DNA of 32,320 bases from Paenarthrobacter nitroguajacolicus JCM 14115 (GCA_001313365.1 BBFS01000052.1:1-32320); one strand, 5' to 3'. Positions 1-10,157 are shown, counted from the first letter of the stretch. Notes: generated from the letters alone by a model not told the origin. Program-made: numbers and translations.

Positions 1-22
1 TGCATCACGCAAGACCAACTAG
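1..22 (+). CDS. possible 3' end of infC (initiation factor IF-3), partial
   Basis: An open frame entering from the left edge reads a short basic tail (ASRKTN) and stops at TAG 20-22. In most bacteria infC lies directly upstream of rpmI and rplT, so this is where the IF-3 C-terminus is expected. Six residues cannot identify a protein; the call rests on gene order alone. Confidence 0.3.
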
Positions 23-34
23 TTCAACGACCTC

Positions 35-87
35 GGAGGCCCGCCTCCAACGGCAAGCAACCAGCACGCCGGCCCTCGTAGGCCGGC
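35..87 (+). promoter_or_regulatory. leader hairpins upstream of rpmI
   Basis: Two GC-rich stems lie in the gap before rpmI: GGAGG/CCTCC at about 35-48 and GCCGGCC/GGCCGGC at 68-74 and 81-87 with a 6-nt loop. L20 autoregulates rpmI-rplT through leader RNA in several bacteria, so a regulatory leader would fit. I do not recognise a named L20-leader consensus, and no T-tract makes either stem an obvious terminator. Confidence 0.3.
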
Positions 88-139
88 TGCGCGAAAGAAT
101 CGCGGACTCGTCCGTGGATACGTAAGGAGATCGGTTCCC

Positions 140-334
140 ATGCCGAAGATGAAGACCCACAGCGGTGCTAAGAAGCGCTTCAAGCTGACCGGCACCGGCA
201 AGCTGAAGCGTCAGCAGGCCAACCGCCGTCACTACCTTGAGCACAAGTCCTCAAGGCTGACCCGTCGCCTCGCCGGCGACAAGCTCGTCTTCAAGGGCGA
301 TGCCAAGGTCATCAAGAAGATGCTCGGCGTCTAA
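140..334 (+). CDS. rpmI: 50S ribosomal protein L35
   Basis: This 64-residue protein is the usual length for bL35, a small basic protein of the large ribosomal subunit. It begins [20 protein letters not shown], the family signature, and continues with the characteristic [10 protein letters not shown] region. The ATG is preceded by AAGGAGA at about 123-129. It sits 118 bp ahead of rplT, as in the standard infC-rpmI-rplT operon. The frame is intact and has no long homopolymer. Confidence 0.98.
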   Translation: MPKMKTHSGAKKRFKLTGTGKLKRQQANRRHYLEHKSSRLTRRLAGDKLVFKGDAKVIKKMLGV

Positions 335-452
335 GTTCCAAGTTCTTTGGTTACTGCCATCCGGCAGGGACCGACTACACCAAAAGCTTCTCAGGCCGGC
401 CGGGTTTCCGGCAGTAGCAGCTTGGGATAAAGATTTCTGAAGGAGTACGCAC

Positions 453-1121
453 GTGGCACGTGTGAAGCGGGCGGTAAACGCCCACAAGAAGCGCCGGGTT
501 GTCCTCGAACGCGCAAAGGGTTACCGCGGACAGCGTTCGCGCCTGTACCGCAAGGCCAAAGAGCAGCTGCTGCACTCGTTTGTGTACAGCTACGGCGACC
601 GCCGCAAGAAGAAGGGTGACTTCCGTCGCCTCTGGATCCAGCGCATCAATGCTGCATCCCGCGCCAATGGCCTCACCTACAACCGCTTGATCCAGGGCCT
701 CAAGGCCGCTGAGGTTGAGGTTGACCGCCGCATGCTGGCCGAGCTGGCTGTCTCTGACGCCAACGCTTTCGCCGCCCTGGTGAACATTGCCAAGGCTGCA
801 CTTCCGGCTGACACCTCCGCGCCGGCAGCTGCTGCCGCTCCCAAGGCCGCCAAGGTTGCTCCGGCTGCTGCCACCGCAACGGCTGTCAAGGCTGTTGTTT
901 CCGAGAAGCCGGCTATCGACGGCGCAGTTGCTGCTGATGGCGACGAGGCTCCGGAAGGCTACGCCATCAAGGGCAACGCCGAGTCCAAGAAGTACCACGT
1001 TCCGGGTTCCACCTGGTACAACACCACTGCTGCTGAGTACTGGTTCTCCACCGTTGAGGCTGCAAAGGCCGCTGGCTTTGAGCCTGCAGGTGGCGAAGCC
1101 CGCCAGCAGATCAAGAACTAG
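453..1121 (+). CDS. rplT: 50S ribosomal protein L20 with C-terminal sunset-like extension
   Basis: bL20 binds 23S rRNA early in large-subunit assembly. Residues 1 to about 117 are a complete L20 ([15 protein letters not shown] start, then the [16 protein letters not shown] and [11 protein letters not shown] motifs). The family is normally about 115-130 residues, but this frame runs to 222. About 118-165 is an Ala/Pro/Lys-rich linker. About 168-214 is a compact segment with KKYHVPGS, a W/Y cluster, AEYWF and [13 protein letters not shown], which resembles the small actinobacterial 'sunset' domain. The start is GTG with AGGAG at 441-445. The frame contains no long homopolymer and no lesion, so the extension is unlikely to be an error product. 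The domain name is from memory; the L20 call is secure. Confidence 0.95.
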   Translation: MARVKRAVNAHKKRRVVLERAKGYRGQRSRLYRKAKEQLLHSFVYSYGDRRKKKGDFRRLWIQRINAASRANGLTYNRLIQGLKAAEVEVDRRMLAELAVSDANAFAALVNIAKAALPADTSAPAAAAAPKAAKVAPAAATATAVKAVVSEKPAIDGAVAADGDEAPEGYAIKGNAESKKYHVPGSTWYNTTAAEYWFSTVEAAKAAGFEPAGGEARQQIKN

Positions 1122-1147
1122 TCGCAACTGCCACTAAAGTTCTTTAT

Positions 1148-2109
1148 ATGAACGAAACCGGGCGCCCGCAAGACTTTCCGATGACCAACCCCCCCGAGCT
1201 GATCGGGTGAGGGACGTCGCCAGGCTTGCCGGGCGCCCGGCGCGTTTAAAACGCGGACGCTTCCTTGCTGAGGGTCCGCAGGCGGTGCGTGAGGCTTTGA
1301 CCCTGCACCGTGAGCGCACTGCGGCCGGAGGGCCCGCCGTCGTGCATGAAGTTTTTGCCAGCGAAGCGTGCCTTGAGCGCCTCCCTGAGCTTGCCGACCT
1401 GGCGCAGGAAACGCAGCTCCGGCTTGCAAGTGACGAAGTCCTTGCCGCCATGGCGGATACCGTCAATCCGCAGGGGATTGTGGCTGTGTGCAGTTTTGTG
1501 GACGTCAGCTTGGAGTCAGTGCTCGACGCCGGTCCACGCCTGATCGCTGTCATGTGCCAGGTGCGCGATCCCGGTAACGCCGGGACTGTTCTCCGCGCTG
1601 CTGATGCTGCCGGCGCCGACGCAGTTGTCCTTACTGGTTCGAGCGTGGACATCTACAACCCCAAGGCTGTCCGGTCGACAGCTGGCTCCCTTTTCCACTT
1701 GCCGGTGGTGCTGGGTGCCGATGTTGAGGAGTTGGTGGCACACTGCCGGGATCGCGGTATCGGTGTCCTGGCTGCGGACGGATATGGAACCGTCAACTTG
1801 GACAAACTGCAGGACGAGAATGCGGCGCGGAGACTGGGGGGGAATGAATCAGTGACCTCGGACTATGCCCTTGAGTCACCTACAGCCTGGCTGTTCGGCA
1901 ACGAAGCGCAGGGTTTGTCGGAGACGGAGCTTGCACTGGCTGATCATCGCGTGGCGGTTCCTGTCTATGGGGCAGCTGAAAGCCTGAACCTGGGTACCGC
2001 CGCCACAGTGTGTCTTTACGCCAGCGCGCGTTCCCAGCAGGCGCCCGACTGGAGAATGTGTAAACAGCGCATCGCCGGGTACGGTATTGGATGCAAGATC
2101 GGACGATGA
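1148..2109 (+). CDS. TrmH/SpoU-family rRNA or tRNA 2'-O-methyltransferase
   Basis: This is a SPOUT-class enzyme that transfers a methyl group from AdoMet to a ribose 2'-O in RNA. The three SpoU motifs are visible: motif 1 around DPGNAGTVLRAADAAG, motif 2 at IYNPKAVRSTAGSLFHLP, and motif 3 at ESLNLGTAATVCLYA. An N-terminal substrate-binding region contains RGRFLAEGPQAVREAL. The natural start is probably ATG 1148 (MNETGRPQDF); a 7-C run at 1189-1195 throws that frame into a stop, and 5 C would restore it into the frame open from 1207. A 7-G run at 1836-1842 stays in frame. The end is uncertain: one missing base near 2045 would stop the protein at 2063 instead of 2109. The target nucleotide cannot be told from sequence. 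Confidence 0.88.
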
Positions 2110-2164
2110 CGACTCTTCTTGGCACATCCCATTCTTTCTCCGAACCCAAAGAGGTGAAGCTTTC

Positions 2165-3098
2165 GTGGCTGCAGGTGGCGGTACCAAAGCGATTGTGGCG
2201 GCCTTGGCCGCCAATCTGACTATTGCCGTATTGAAGTTCATTGCATTCTTCCTGACGGCGTCATCGTCCATGCTGGCTGAAGCCATCCACTCGGTGGCGG
2301 ACTCCGGAAACCAGATCCTGCTTCTTGTGGGAGGTAAACGGGCCAAGCGGGCCGCCAGCCCCCCCGAGCATCCGTTCGGCTATGGCCGTGAGCGGTACAT
2401 CTACGCGTTCATCGTCTCCATCGTGCTGTTCAGTGTCGGTGGCCTGTTTGCCCTGTACGAGGCCTGGGAGAAGTTCCAGCACCCACACGGTATCGAGGGC
2501 GCTTTCTGGTGGGTCCCGTTGGCCGTCTTGGTCGGTGCCATCATTGCTGAGTCGTTCTCGTTCCGCACGGCCATCATTGAGTCGAACCACATCCGCGGCA
2601 AGCAATCATGGGTCAAGTTTGTCCGCAACGCCAAGCAGCCGGAACTGCCTGTGATCCTGCTGGAGGACTTTGGCGCTTTGCTTGGCCTGATTTTCGCGCT
2701 CTTCGGTGTGGGAATGACGCTGGTCACCGGTGACGGGGTCTGGGATGCACTCGGCACAGCGATGATTGGCCTCCTGCTGGTGGCCATCGCAGTGGTCCTT
2801 GCCCTGGAAACCAAGTCCCTGCTGCTGGGGGGAGTCTGCCACCAAGGAAGATGTCCAGCGCATCACGGAGGCACTGGAAGCTGACGGCACCCGCATCATC
2901 CACCTCAAAACCCTGCATCTGGGTCCGGAAGAGCTGCTTGTAGCTGCGAAGATCTCCATGGAGGCCTCTGAGACGGGCGAAGAGATTGCGAAGGGGGGGA
3001 TCGACGCCGCCGAGCAGCGTATCCGTGCGGCAGTCCCCATTGCGCGGGTCATCTACCTCGAACCTGACATAGAACGCGTCCAGGCGCCGCAGGGTTAG
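2165..3098 (+). CDS. cation diffusion facilitator (CDF) family metal transporter
   Basis: This inner-membrane antiporter exports divalent metals such as Zn or Fe. It shows the CDF pattern: hydrophobic helices from residue 8 on, the HSVAD metal-site motif (H42, D46 from this start), HPFGYGRERY in the loop after TM2, and LLEDFGALLG in TM5. A cytoplasmic C-terminal domain reaches PIARVIYLEPD. GTG 2165 is preferred because GAGGTGAA precedes it by about 7 nt; ATG 2087 is an in-frame alternative. A 6-G run at 2827-2832 (5 restores LLLGESATKED) shifts the frame. Runs of 7 at 2359-2365 (SPPEHPF) and 2993-2999 (AKGGID) each appear to add one residue in frame. Metal specificity is not readable. Confidence 0.9.
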
Positions 3099-3147
3099 CC
3101 GTTCCGGAAATGTTCCTTCCGGATTAGTAAGTTCGATATGTGCTTAA

Positions 3148-3192
3148 CAAGCATGGGCTCCGCCGTGGCGGAGCCCATGCTTGTTGTGTGTG
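3148..3192. terminator. bidirectional terminator between the CDF and MFS genes
   Basis: A perfect 17-bp inverted repeat occupies 3148-3164 and 3167-3183 (arm CAAGCATGGGCTCCGCC), with only GT between the arms. T-rich sequence follows on the + side (to about 3196). It lies between convergent genes, so it can end both transcripts. Confidence 0.88.
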
Positions 3193-3224
3193 GTTTTCTG
3201 GCCAACCAGCGCTCTTCTGGTGGA

Positions 3225-4443
3225 TCAGGAGGACAGCGGCTTTTTTCGCTCCAGCAGACCACTGACCAGGGCCACTCCGAGGCCCAGAATGGCAAGGACC
3301 GCGCCAACCAATGCGGGAGCCACATATCCCCCCCAACCCCCCAGGCAATAACTGTGCCGCCCAGGAAGGCGCCGAGCGCGTTGGCGATGTTGAGGCGGAG
3401 TGGTTCAGCGAGGATGCCAGCGATGCGGCGCCCGGGGCAGCGTCCAGGAGGCGGGTTTGCAGCGCGGGAGTGAGCATGGAGCCCACACCGCCCACCACGA
3501 ACGCCATGATGAAGGCGGCCCAGGCCCAGTGCGCAGCAATGGCGTAGACCACCAGGCCACGGCGATTCCCGGCATGACCCAGTAGATGGTGCCCATCACG
3601 GATTTGTCGGCAAGGCGTCCTCCGAAGATGTTTCCCACCACCATGCCCATTCCGTAGAGGGCCACAACGGCGGGGGGGATCAGGTTCTCCGGTATGCCAG
3701 CCACAGAGGTCATGGTGTGTGCAATGTAGGTGTAAACGGCGAAGAAGCCACCAAACCCAATGATACCGATCAGGAGCGCCAGCCAAACTTGGAGCCGTTT
3801 GAGGGCTCCAAGTTCGCGTCGGATGCTGGCCTCGGGGGTGGGCTGCCTCGAAGGGGACGAATTTCCACACCATGGCGACGGTCAGCAACCCGATGGCGCC
3901 CACAATGACGAAGAGGAGCCGCCACCCGAAGGTCTGCCCAACCCATGTGGCCAAAGGAACCCCGATGACGTTGGAGACCGTAAGTCCTGCCATCACCATG
4001 GAGATTGCCCAGCCCCGTTTGGTAGGCGCGACGAGTCCGGCTGCGATGACGGCTGCCACTCCGAAGAAAGCTCCGTGGGGGGAAGTCCGGAAGCAAAACG
4101 GGACAGCAGCATGAAGCCGTAATCCGGTGCGATGAAGGACGTCAGGTTTGCCAAGGACAGGAACAGCATGAGCCCCAACGCAAGGTGCTTTCTGGGAAGC
4201 TTTGCCCCGAACGCAGCGAAGAGGGGAGCGCCGATAACGACGCCCAAGGCGTAAGCGAGATGAGGTTGCCCGCTTCGGGGGGGTGCTGATGCCCAGCCCC
4301 TCCTCGATTTCCTTCAGCAGGCCCATCATGGCGAATTCGGTGGTACCGATGGCGAACCCGCCCATGGCCAAGGCCAGGATGGCCAAGCCAAGGTGTTTCC
4401 TTGCTGCTTTGGCGGTGGCGGGGGTGGACACGGTGGTAGTCAT
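3225..4443 (-). CDS. MFS transporter, DHA1 (AraJ/YdhP-like) drug or metabolite exporter
   Basis: This is a 12-helix proton antiporter of about 405 residues. Signature regions are GGFAIGTTEFAMMGLL in TM1, LGVVIGAPLFAAFGAKLPRK with the A-like loop, and GNIFGGRLADKS in the second half; the C-terminus reads LLERKKPLSS. Start ATG is at 4443 with a purine-rich AAGAAGCAGG upstream. The frame is broken repeatedly: a 7-G run at 4277-4283, a base lost near 4245, a 6-G run at 4077-4082, lesions around 3550 and 3400, and a 7-C run at 3328-3334. Stitching the frames gives a continuous typical MFS protein, so I read it as intact. Substrate unknown. It is divergent from the NUDIX gene. Confidence 0.85.
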
Positions 4444-4581
4444 AAGCCTGCTTCTTGAGGGTGCCTTGTGGGCTGGGGAAATTGGAGAAAATCCGATAAC
4501 AAGTTTAGTCCGGGCCCCCCCGTGACTTGTCGCTGCTATGTGACGATGCCCATTCATCGGGCCCCCCCATAGACTGTTTCG

Positions 4582-5017
4582 GTGACTGCACTGATCAACG
4601 TCGTGGGCGCCGCTGTCGTCGACTCCTTGGAAGCCCCCCACCCGCCTTCTTGTTGCGCGCCGCACTGCGCCGCCCCAGTTCGCGGGCATGTGGGAATTTC
4701 CGGGCGGCAAGGTGGAATCCGGTGAGACCGCAGAGGCTGCCCTGCACCGTGAACTCGCGGAAGAACTGGGCATTGAAGTGCAACTCGGGCCCGAGCTGGA
4801 CTCGGGCAACTCCACTGGGTGGACGCTCAATGAGCGTGCCTCCATGCGTGTGTGGTTCGCCGAGCTGACGTCGGGAGAGCCGCGGCCGCTGGAGGATCAC
4901 GACGAATTGCGTTGGGTACCGTTGGCTGACAGTGACGAAGCTCTCGGCCTGCCATGGATTCCGGCGGACCTTCCAATAGTCCGGGCGTTGCTTAGCCGGG
5001 TGGCCGCTCCCGCTTGA
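4582..5017 (+). CDS. NUDIX hydrolase, MutT-like (8-oxo-dGTP diphosphatase type)
   Basis: A small cytoplasmic hydrolase of nucleoside diphosphate derivatives, about 144 residues. The full Nudix box is present: G-x5-E-x7-REL-x-EE-LGI, from GGKVESGE to RELAEELGI. It is preceded by FAGMWEFPGGK, typical of MutT proteins that sanitise oxidised dGTP, and followed by EHDELRW-like residues (DHDELRWVPL). The start is GTG 4582 (VTALINVVGAAVVDS). A 6-C run at 4634-4639 (5 expected) shifts the frame; beyond it the frame reads LLVARRTAPPQFAG and stays open. The exact substrate is inferred from the family only. Confidence 0.88.
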
Positions 5018-5073
5018 GAACCGGGCGCGTGGATGGAAGAGAAGGCTGCGTCCCTTAGCCGGTGGCCTTCAAC

Positions 5074-6172
5074 CTAGAAAAGCGGCTGCTGTCCAGGAAG
5101 GGGAGCGGAGGCGTCCACGGTTGCGGCCGCCGACCCAGTGGCAGTGCGGGCGTTCCGGTGGCTGAATCCCGATGTTCCGGTAAAGCCGTACTTCGCCTTG
5201 AAATAGGTGATCCGGCCCGTGAGCCACGCACGGTACTCCTTGGAAGCATAGGAGCCTTGTCCATAGAGTCGCCGGTACTTGCCCACCAACTCCGGGTGCT
5301 CGGTTGCCAGCCATTTCATGAACCACTCACGGGTTCCTGGCTTGAGGTACAGGGCGCCGGCGGTGACTCCTGTGGCGCCCGCCTTGGTTAGTTCCGCGAA
5401 TAGTGAATCGAGGGCTTCGTCCGAGTCCGTCAGCCATGGCAGGATGGGCATGGCCATGACGCCGCACCCCAGGCCGGCGTCGCGGAGCCGGGCTATGAGC
5501 TTGAGCCGGGCCTTGGGTGAAGGCGTGCCAGGCTCTATGAGCTCAGCGAGGTCCTGGTTGGTCATTGCCAGGGAGATGCCAAGGTCCACGGGGACCTGGG
5601 TGGCGGCGTGCTTGAGGAGGGGGGGAATGTCCCTGGCCAGCAGCGTGCCCTTGGTCAAGATGGAGAACGGCGTGCCGGAATCTGCGAGGGCCTGATGATT
5701 CCGGGCATGAGCATGTAGCGGCCCTCTGCGCGTTGATAGGGATCCGTGTTGGTGCCGAGGGCGACTTGGGGGGGCCGTCCCCCAAGAAGGCTTGGCCAGT
5801 TCCTTTCGGAGAACTTCGGCGGCATTGATCTTGACCACCACTTGCGAATCGAAGTCCCGCCCGGCGTCGAATTCCAAATACGTGTGGCTCTTGCGGGCGA
5901 AGCAGTACACGCAGGCATGACTGCATCCGCGATACGGGTTCACCGTCCACTCGAACGGCATGTTGGAACCGGAAGGCACCTTGTTGAGCACTGACTTTGC
6001 GGTGACCTCATGGAAGGTGACTCCGGAGAATTCGGGTGTCGAGATGGAACGCACAAGCCCGGCAAGCGGCAGCAAGGCGTCCAAGGCCGGGGGCAGGGCC
6101 TGGCGCCTCGAAACCACGGGGTTCTGACGCCGGTCCACGTGTAGGTGAAAGTGCTTGTGCGTCCCATCTCAT
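5074..6172 (-). CDS. Rv2578c-family radical SAM protein
   Basis: A radical SAM enzyme of about 365 residues. The 4Fe-4S site is CSHACVYC (C-x3-C-x2-C) within NPYRGCSHACVYCFARKSH, and the TNTDPYQ and LTKGTLLARD regions are those of the SplB-like/Rv2578c group. The start ATG 6172 gives MRWDAQALSPTRG, the usual start of this family. Frame lesions: a G run at 6089-6093, a 7-G run at 5768-5774 with 5 C at 5779-5783, and a compensating loss near 5690. The last pair leaves a garbled stretch of about 30 residues inside an otherwise open frame. A LexA-like box lies 10 nt before the start, suggesting a DNA-damage role. The reaction is unknown; spore-photoproduct-lyase-like chemistry is only an analogy. 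Confidence 0.88.
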
Positions 6173-6181
6173 GGACTCCAT

Positions 6182-6197
6182 TCGAATGTATGTTCGA
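6182..6197 (-). promoter_or_regulatory. candidate LexA (SOS) box of the radical SAM gene
   Basis: The sequence reads TCGAAT-GTAT-GTTCGA. It differs at one position from the actinobacterial SOS consensus TCGAAC-N4-GTTCGA. It sits 10 nt upstream of the inferred start codon at 6172, where a bound repressor would block transcription. No other match of this quality was seen in the window. Confidence 0.65.
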
Positions 6198-6267
6198 ACG
6201 AATGTCAAGGCCCCCCCGGAAGGCAAGCTGCGGATAACCGGGACTGGAGCGTTGCTAAGGTTGGGCC

Positions 6268-6908
6268 ATGATTCTGCTGACTGGCTTCGAACCGTTTGGC
6301 GAGGACGATGTGAATCCTTCCTGGCTTGCAGCGCGGCGGGCGGCAGGGTTGCTCGACTCGGAAGGCATCGCCGTTGAAGCCGTGCAGCTGCCGTGCGTCT
6401 TTGGTGAGTCGGGGACAGTCCTCACCGACGCCATAACCCGCGTGAACCCGGACATAGTTCTCTGTGCCGGCGTGGCGGGAGGCCGTGGACGGATCTCCTT
6501 GGAACGCGTCGCCATCAATTGCGATGACGCCCGGATACCGGACAACAAAGGCCAGCGCCCCATCGATGAGGAAGTCATCCGTGGCGGGCCTGCAGCATAC
6601 TTCTCAAGCCTGCCCATTAAGGCCGCGCTGAGGGCCTCCAAGTCGCGGGAATCAGGGGAGAAGTTTCGCAGTCCGCGGGAACCTACGTGTGCAACCACGT
6701 CTTTTATGCCTTGATGCATGCCCTCGCATCCAGGCCGGATATTCGTGGCGGGTTCGTCCATGTTCCCTATTTGCCGGAACAGCTGCCCGATGGCAGCCCA
6801 ACTCCGTCCATGCCTTTGGAATTAATGGCGGAGGGTCTTGCCGTCATTGTCCGGACGACGCTGCACACACAGGCGGACGTGAAAATGTCAGCCGGAGCTA
6901 TTCGCTAA
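6268..6908 (+). CDS. pcp: pyrrolidone-carboxylate peptidase (pyroglutamyl peptidase I)
   Basis: A cytoplasmic cysteine peptidase (family C15) that removes N-terminal pyroglutamate, about 213 residues, the family length. It opens MILLTGFEPFGEDDVNPSW, the Pcp N-terminal signature. The catalytic Glu is E79 in RISLERVAINCDDARIPD, the Cys is in GTYVCNHVFYALMH, and the His is in GGFVHVPYLPEQ. One base appears lost around 6635-6655, so the second half is in another frame; restoring it joins the two halves at GEVSQSAGTYVCNH. It is transcribed away from the radical SAM gene and ends next to the convergent SIMPL gene. Confidence 0.92.
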
Positions 6909-7532
6909 ACGAGTTCCCATTCCACTTTGATGCTGGCCGAGACTGAGGACTCTCCAGCTTCCACGGGCAACGCTCCGCAGTGAAGGATGCCCTCACCATG
7001 CCACCCAGGGGAATCGGTCCGCCGTGCAGGGGCTCCTGGGATATGGACACCACCTGCCCAAGCCTTGCAGATGCCAGCGAAGCGTACTGTTCGGCCCGGG
7101 CCACGGCGTCCTGCCACGCAGCCTCCTGAGCCCGGGCTGTGACCGAAGCGGCATCCGCAAATCCTTGTTCGATCCCGTTGATCCGGATGTCGTCTCCGCC
7201 AGCCGCAACAGCCGCGGCGATAGCAGCAGGAGCACCCGCCTGGGAACGGATTCCCACCTGCAGGTTGGTGGATGCCACGTATGCAGTCACCTTCTGCCCT
7301 TGCCCTTCCACCCAGCCAGGTCGGCACGAAGGTTCAGTCCGCTGGTCCGGAGGTCTACGTCGGAAACACCCGCTGCCCGCAAGCTGGCTGCGACAGCGTT
7401 AGCTGCTTTGGCGGCGTCGTCATAGGCTTTCGCGGCTGTATCCCGACGCGTTTCCACACCGAGCGTTAATGTCACCAGATCCGGGACGGCCTTTGCGCTC
7501 GCGGTCCCGGTAACAGTGATGGATCGGTTCAT
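6905..7532 (-). CDS. SIMPL-domain (DUF541) protein
   Basis: About 208 residues. The N-terminus SITVTGTASAKAVPDLVTLTLGVETR is the classic SIMPL/DUF541 opening, and the C-terminus SASIKVEWEL is the expected final strand. Family members are often periplasmic and linked to oxidative stress, but no signal peptide is visible here. The start ATG 7532 has GAGG about 7 nt upstream. Two lesions break the frame, near 7312 and near 6970; with them corrected the protein ends at 6905. It begins 2 nt after the stop of the upstream HExxH gene, so the two are probably one transcript. Function unknown. Confidence 0.82.
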
Positions 7533-7534
7533 GT

Positions 7535-7993
7535 TCAAGCCTCGATTCGCTTGCCTGCAGGGCTGTCCTGCCGGCGGGGATGAGTGTCAATGTAACCGCC
7601 GGCCACGAGGCCGGCCTGCCGTTCGAAGAAATTCCGCGACGCCGGATTCCCGCTGCGAAGCATGGACCAGCCGGCGGCGACGCCGTAAAGGGCCAGGAAA
7701 GGAAGCCCCCCCAGGCAGTACGCGTACTGGGTGCTGTGCTGCTCCTCATGCCCCCCCAGGAGCAGTGCGTTGGTTCCGGCGACACCATGCGGCGCCCGGT
7801 ACAGGACTACGTTCCCCAGCGTAAACGCGCCTGCATGGGGGAGCTTCCAGTTGTACCCGGCAGCGATCAGAAGCCCCCCGCGGGCCGGGGGGGAAACGGT
7901 GGAACGGGACGCGGCTGCTACCGCCAGCCCCCCCAGCGGGGTGGACAGGTTCAGGACGTTTGCGATCTGCCGAAAGCGTTGCGCCGGAGTCAT
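7535..7993 (-). CDS. conserved hypothetical protein with HExxH motif
   Basis: An intact frame of 152 residues. A hydrophobic N-terminal half is followed by HEEQHSTQYAY, an HExxH motif in a setting (HExxH-x-x-QY, then LPFLALYG) that resembles small actinobacterial proteins with HE-x-x-HVRQY motifs, a DUF4157-like pattern. Zinc binding is therefore possible but unproven. Two 7-nt runs (7706-7712 and 7745-7751) give CLGGLPF and LLLGGHEE; each may have one extra Gly from an in-frame expansion. Start ATG 7993. It is followed 2 nt later by the SIMPL gene. No assigned function. Confidence 0.65.
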   Translation of the reverse strand: MTPAQRFRQIANVLNLSTPLGGLAVAAASRSTVSPPARGGLLIAAGYNWKLPHAGAFTLGNVVLYRAPHGVAGTNALLLGGHEEQHSTQYAYCLGGLPFLALYGVAAGWSMLRSGNPASRNFFERQAGLVAGGYIDTHPRRQDSPAGKRIEA

Positions 7994-8094
7994 GCTGCCA
8001 TGCTAGCGCCGTAGTGTGTGCCCGGCGCTAGTAGAGATACGCTGTTCGAGCACCCGGAGGTGCCAAAAATAAAAATTGGGGGGGGACGAGGGAT

Positions 8095-8979
8095 ATGAAC
8101 TCGAAACGCGCCTTGGGCGTAGTCGGTGTACTGATCGCACTCATGCTGGCATTGACGGGTTGCGTCAAGCTCAACATGTCTGTGAAGGTCAACAACGAAA
8201 AGAGCGTGGACTACGAGGTTGTCTATGCCATCCAGAAATCCGTGCTGGGCGAGAAGTCCTTCGACGAATTCATGGAGTCGAACGGTACCGGAAGCCGGGG
8301 GATGGACATCCCCCCCGACGGCGCTACCGTGGTGGACTACGAGGACGAGAAGTACAAAGCAAGCGGATCACCGCCGCCAACCTCGACCCTGCAAAGCTTG
8401 CTGACTCGTCCAGCTCCGAGAACCCCTTCGAACTGAAGAAGGAAGGGGGACTACTACGTCATCTCCATGGGTGGAGTGACCGGTGCTGAAAGCGGTGACG
8501 CATCGTCATCGGCCATGGCAAAGTCAATGTTCGACGAAGCCTCCGTCAAGTTCACCTTCCCGGGCAAGGTGGTGGAGGCCAACGGCGCCACCGTGGATGG
8601 CAACACGGCCACGTTTGACATGCTGGCCCTCAACGGGACAGTGGTTCAAGCCAAGGCCGAGGCCAACGCTGGAATTCCGATGTGGATCATCTGGATCCTC
8701 GTAGCTGTGCTGGTCATTGCCGGTGCGCTGGTCCTGCTGTTCGTTCTGCTGCGCAAGAGGTCTGCCCGGCAGGAGCCGGCGCTCGCAGGTGCCACTCCTT
8801 ATGGCCAGCCGGGTTACGCGCCTCAGCCGGGGGGGCAGGCAGGTTACGCTCCTCAGCAGCAGTCGGCTTACAACCCGCAGCAACCGTACGCACCGCAGCA
8901 GCCGCCGTATTCGCCGCAGCCACCGGTTCAGCAGCCGCCGGTACAGCAGCCGGGCCAGACGCGCGACGACGGCCTGTGA
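8095..8979 (+). CDS. LppM-like lipoprotein with C-terminal membrane anchor and Pro/Gln/Tyr-rich tail
   Basis: About 294 residues. A signal peptide ends in the lipobox LTGC (Cys23). An LppM-type ectodomain follows, with NMSVKVNNEKSVDYEVVYAI and a strand-rich region up to about residue 190. A single membrane helix (MWIIWILVAVLVIAGALVLL) comes next, and the basic stop-transfer LRKRSAR precedes a cytoplasmic tail of repeated YAPQ/PQQPY units. Lesions: a base lost near 8361 (KGKRITAANLD expected) and an extra G at about 8447-8451. A 7-C run at 8310-8316 (DIPPDG) and a 7-G run at 8829-8835 (QPGGQA) stay in frame. The start has GAGGGA upstream, just after an 8-G run. LppM is known from mycobacteria; its role here is unknown. 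Confidence 0.78.
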
Positions 8980-8994
8980 GGTTCAACTAGACTG

Positions 8995-9037
8995 AAGGGT
9001 AGTGCCTGCCGTCCGCGGCGAGCACTACCCTTTCGTT
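8995..9037 (+). terminator. Rho-independent terminator after the LppM-like gene
   Basis: An 11-bp perfect stem (AAGGGTAGTGC at 8995-9005, complement at 9022-9032) with a 16-nt loop is followed by CGTTTT. It lies 16 nt after the stop codon and about 50 nt before pheS, so it separates the two units. Confidence 0.8.
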
Positions 9038-9088
9038 TTGCAGGTCCGCCTAGCCGGGCCGCTCCCTACTCGTAGCTAAGAACAGTAG

Positions 9089-10155
<1,067 letters not shown>

Positions 10156-10157
10156 CA

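Noticed and set aside
375..1127. A 250-residue open frame antisense to rplT.
   Set aside because: Long antisense frames are expected in GC-rich genes with strong third-position bias. It has no ribosome binding site or recognisable motif and lies over a certain gene.
3124..4845. A 573-residue reverse-strand protein covering the MFS gene and beyond.
   Set aside because: The first part runs through the intergenic region and the opposite NUDIX gene, and later parts follow wrong frames after indels. The MFS protein proper starts at 4443.
8078..8085. The G-rich tracts as G-quadruplex regulatory elements.
   Set aside because: They are isolated single runs, not four clustered runs, and their lengths are unreliable.
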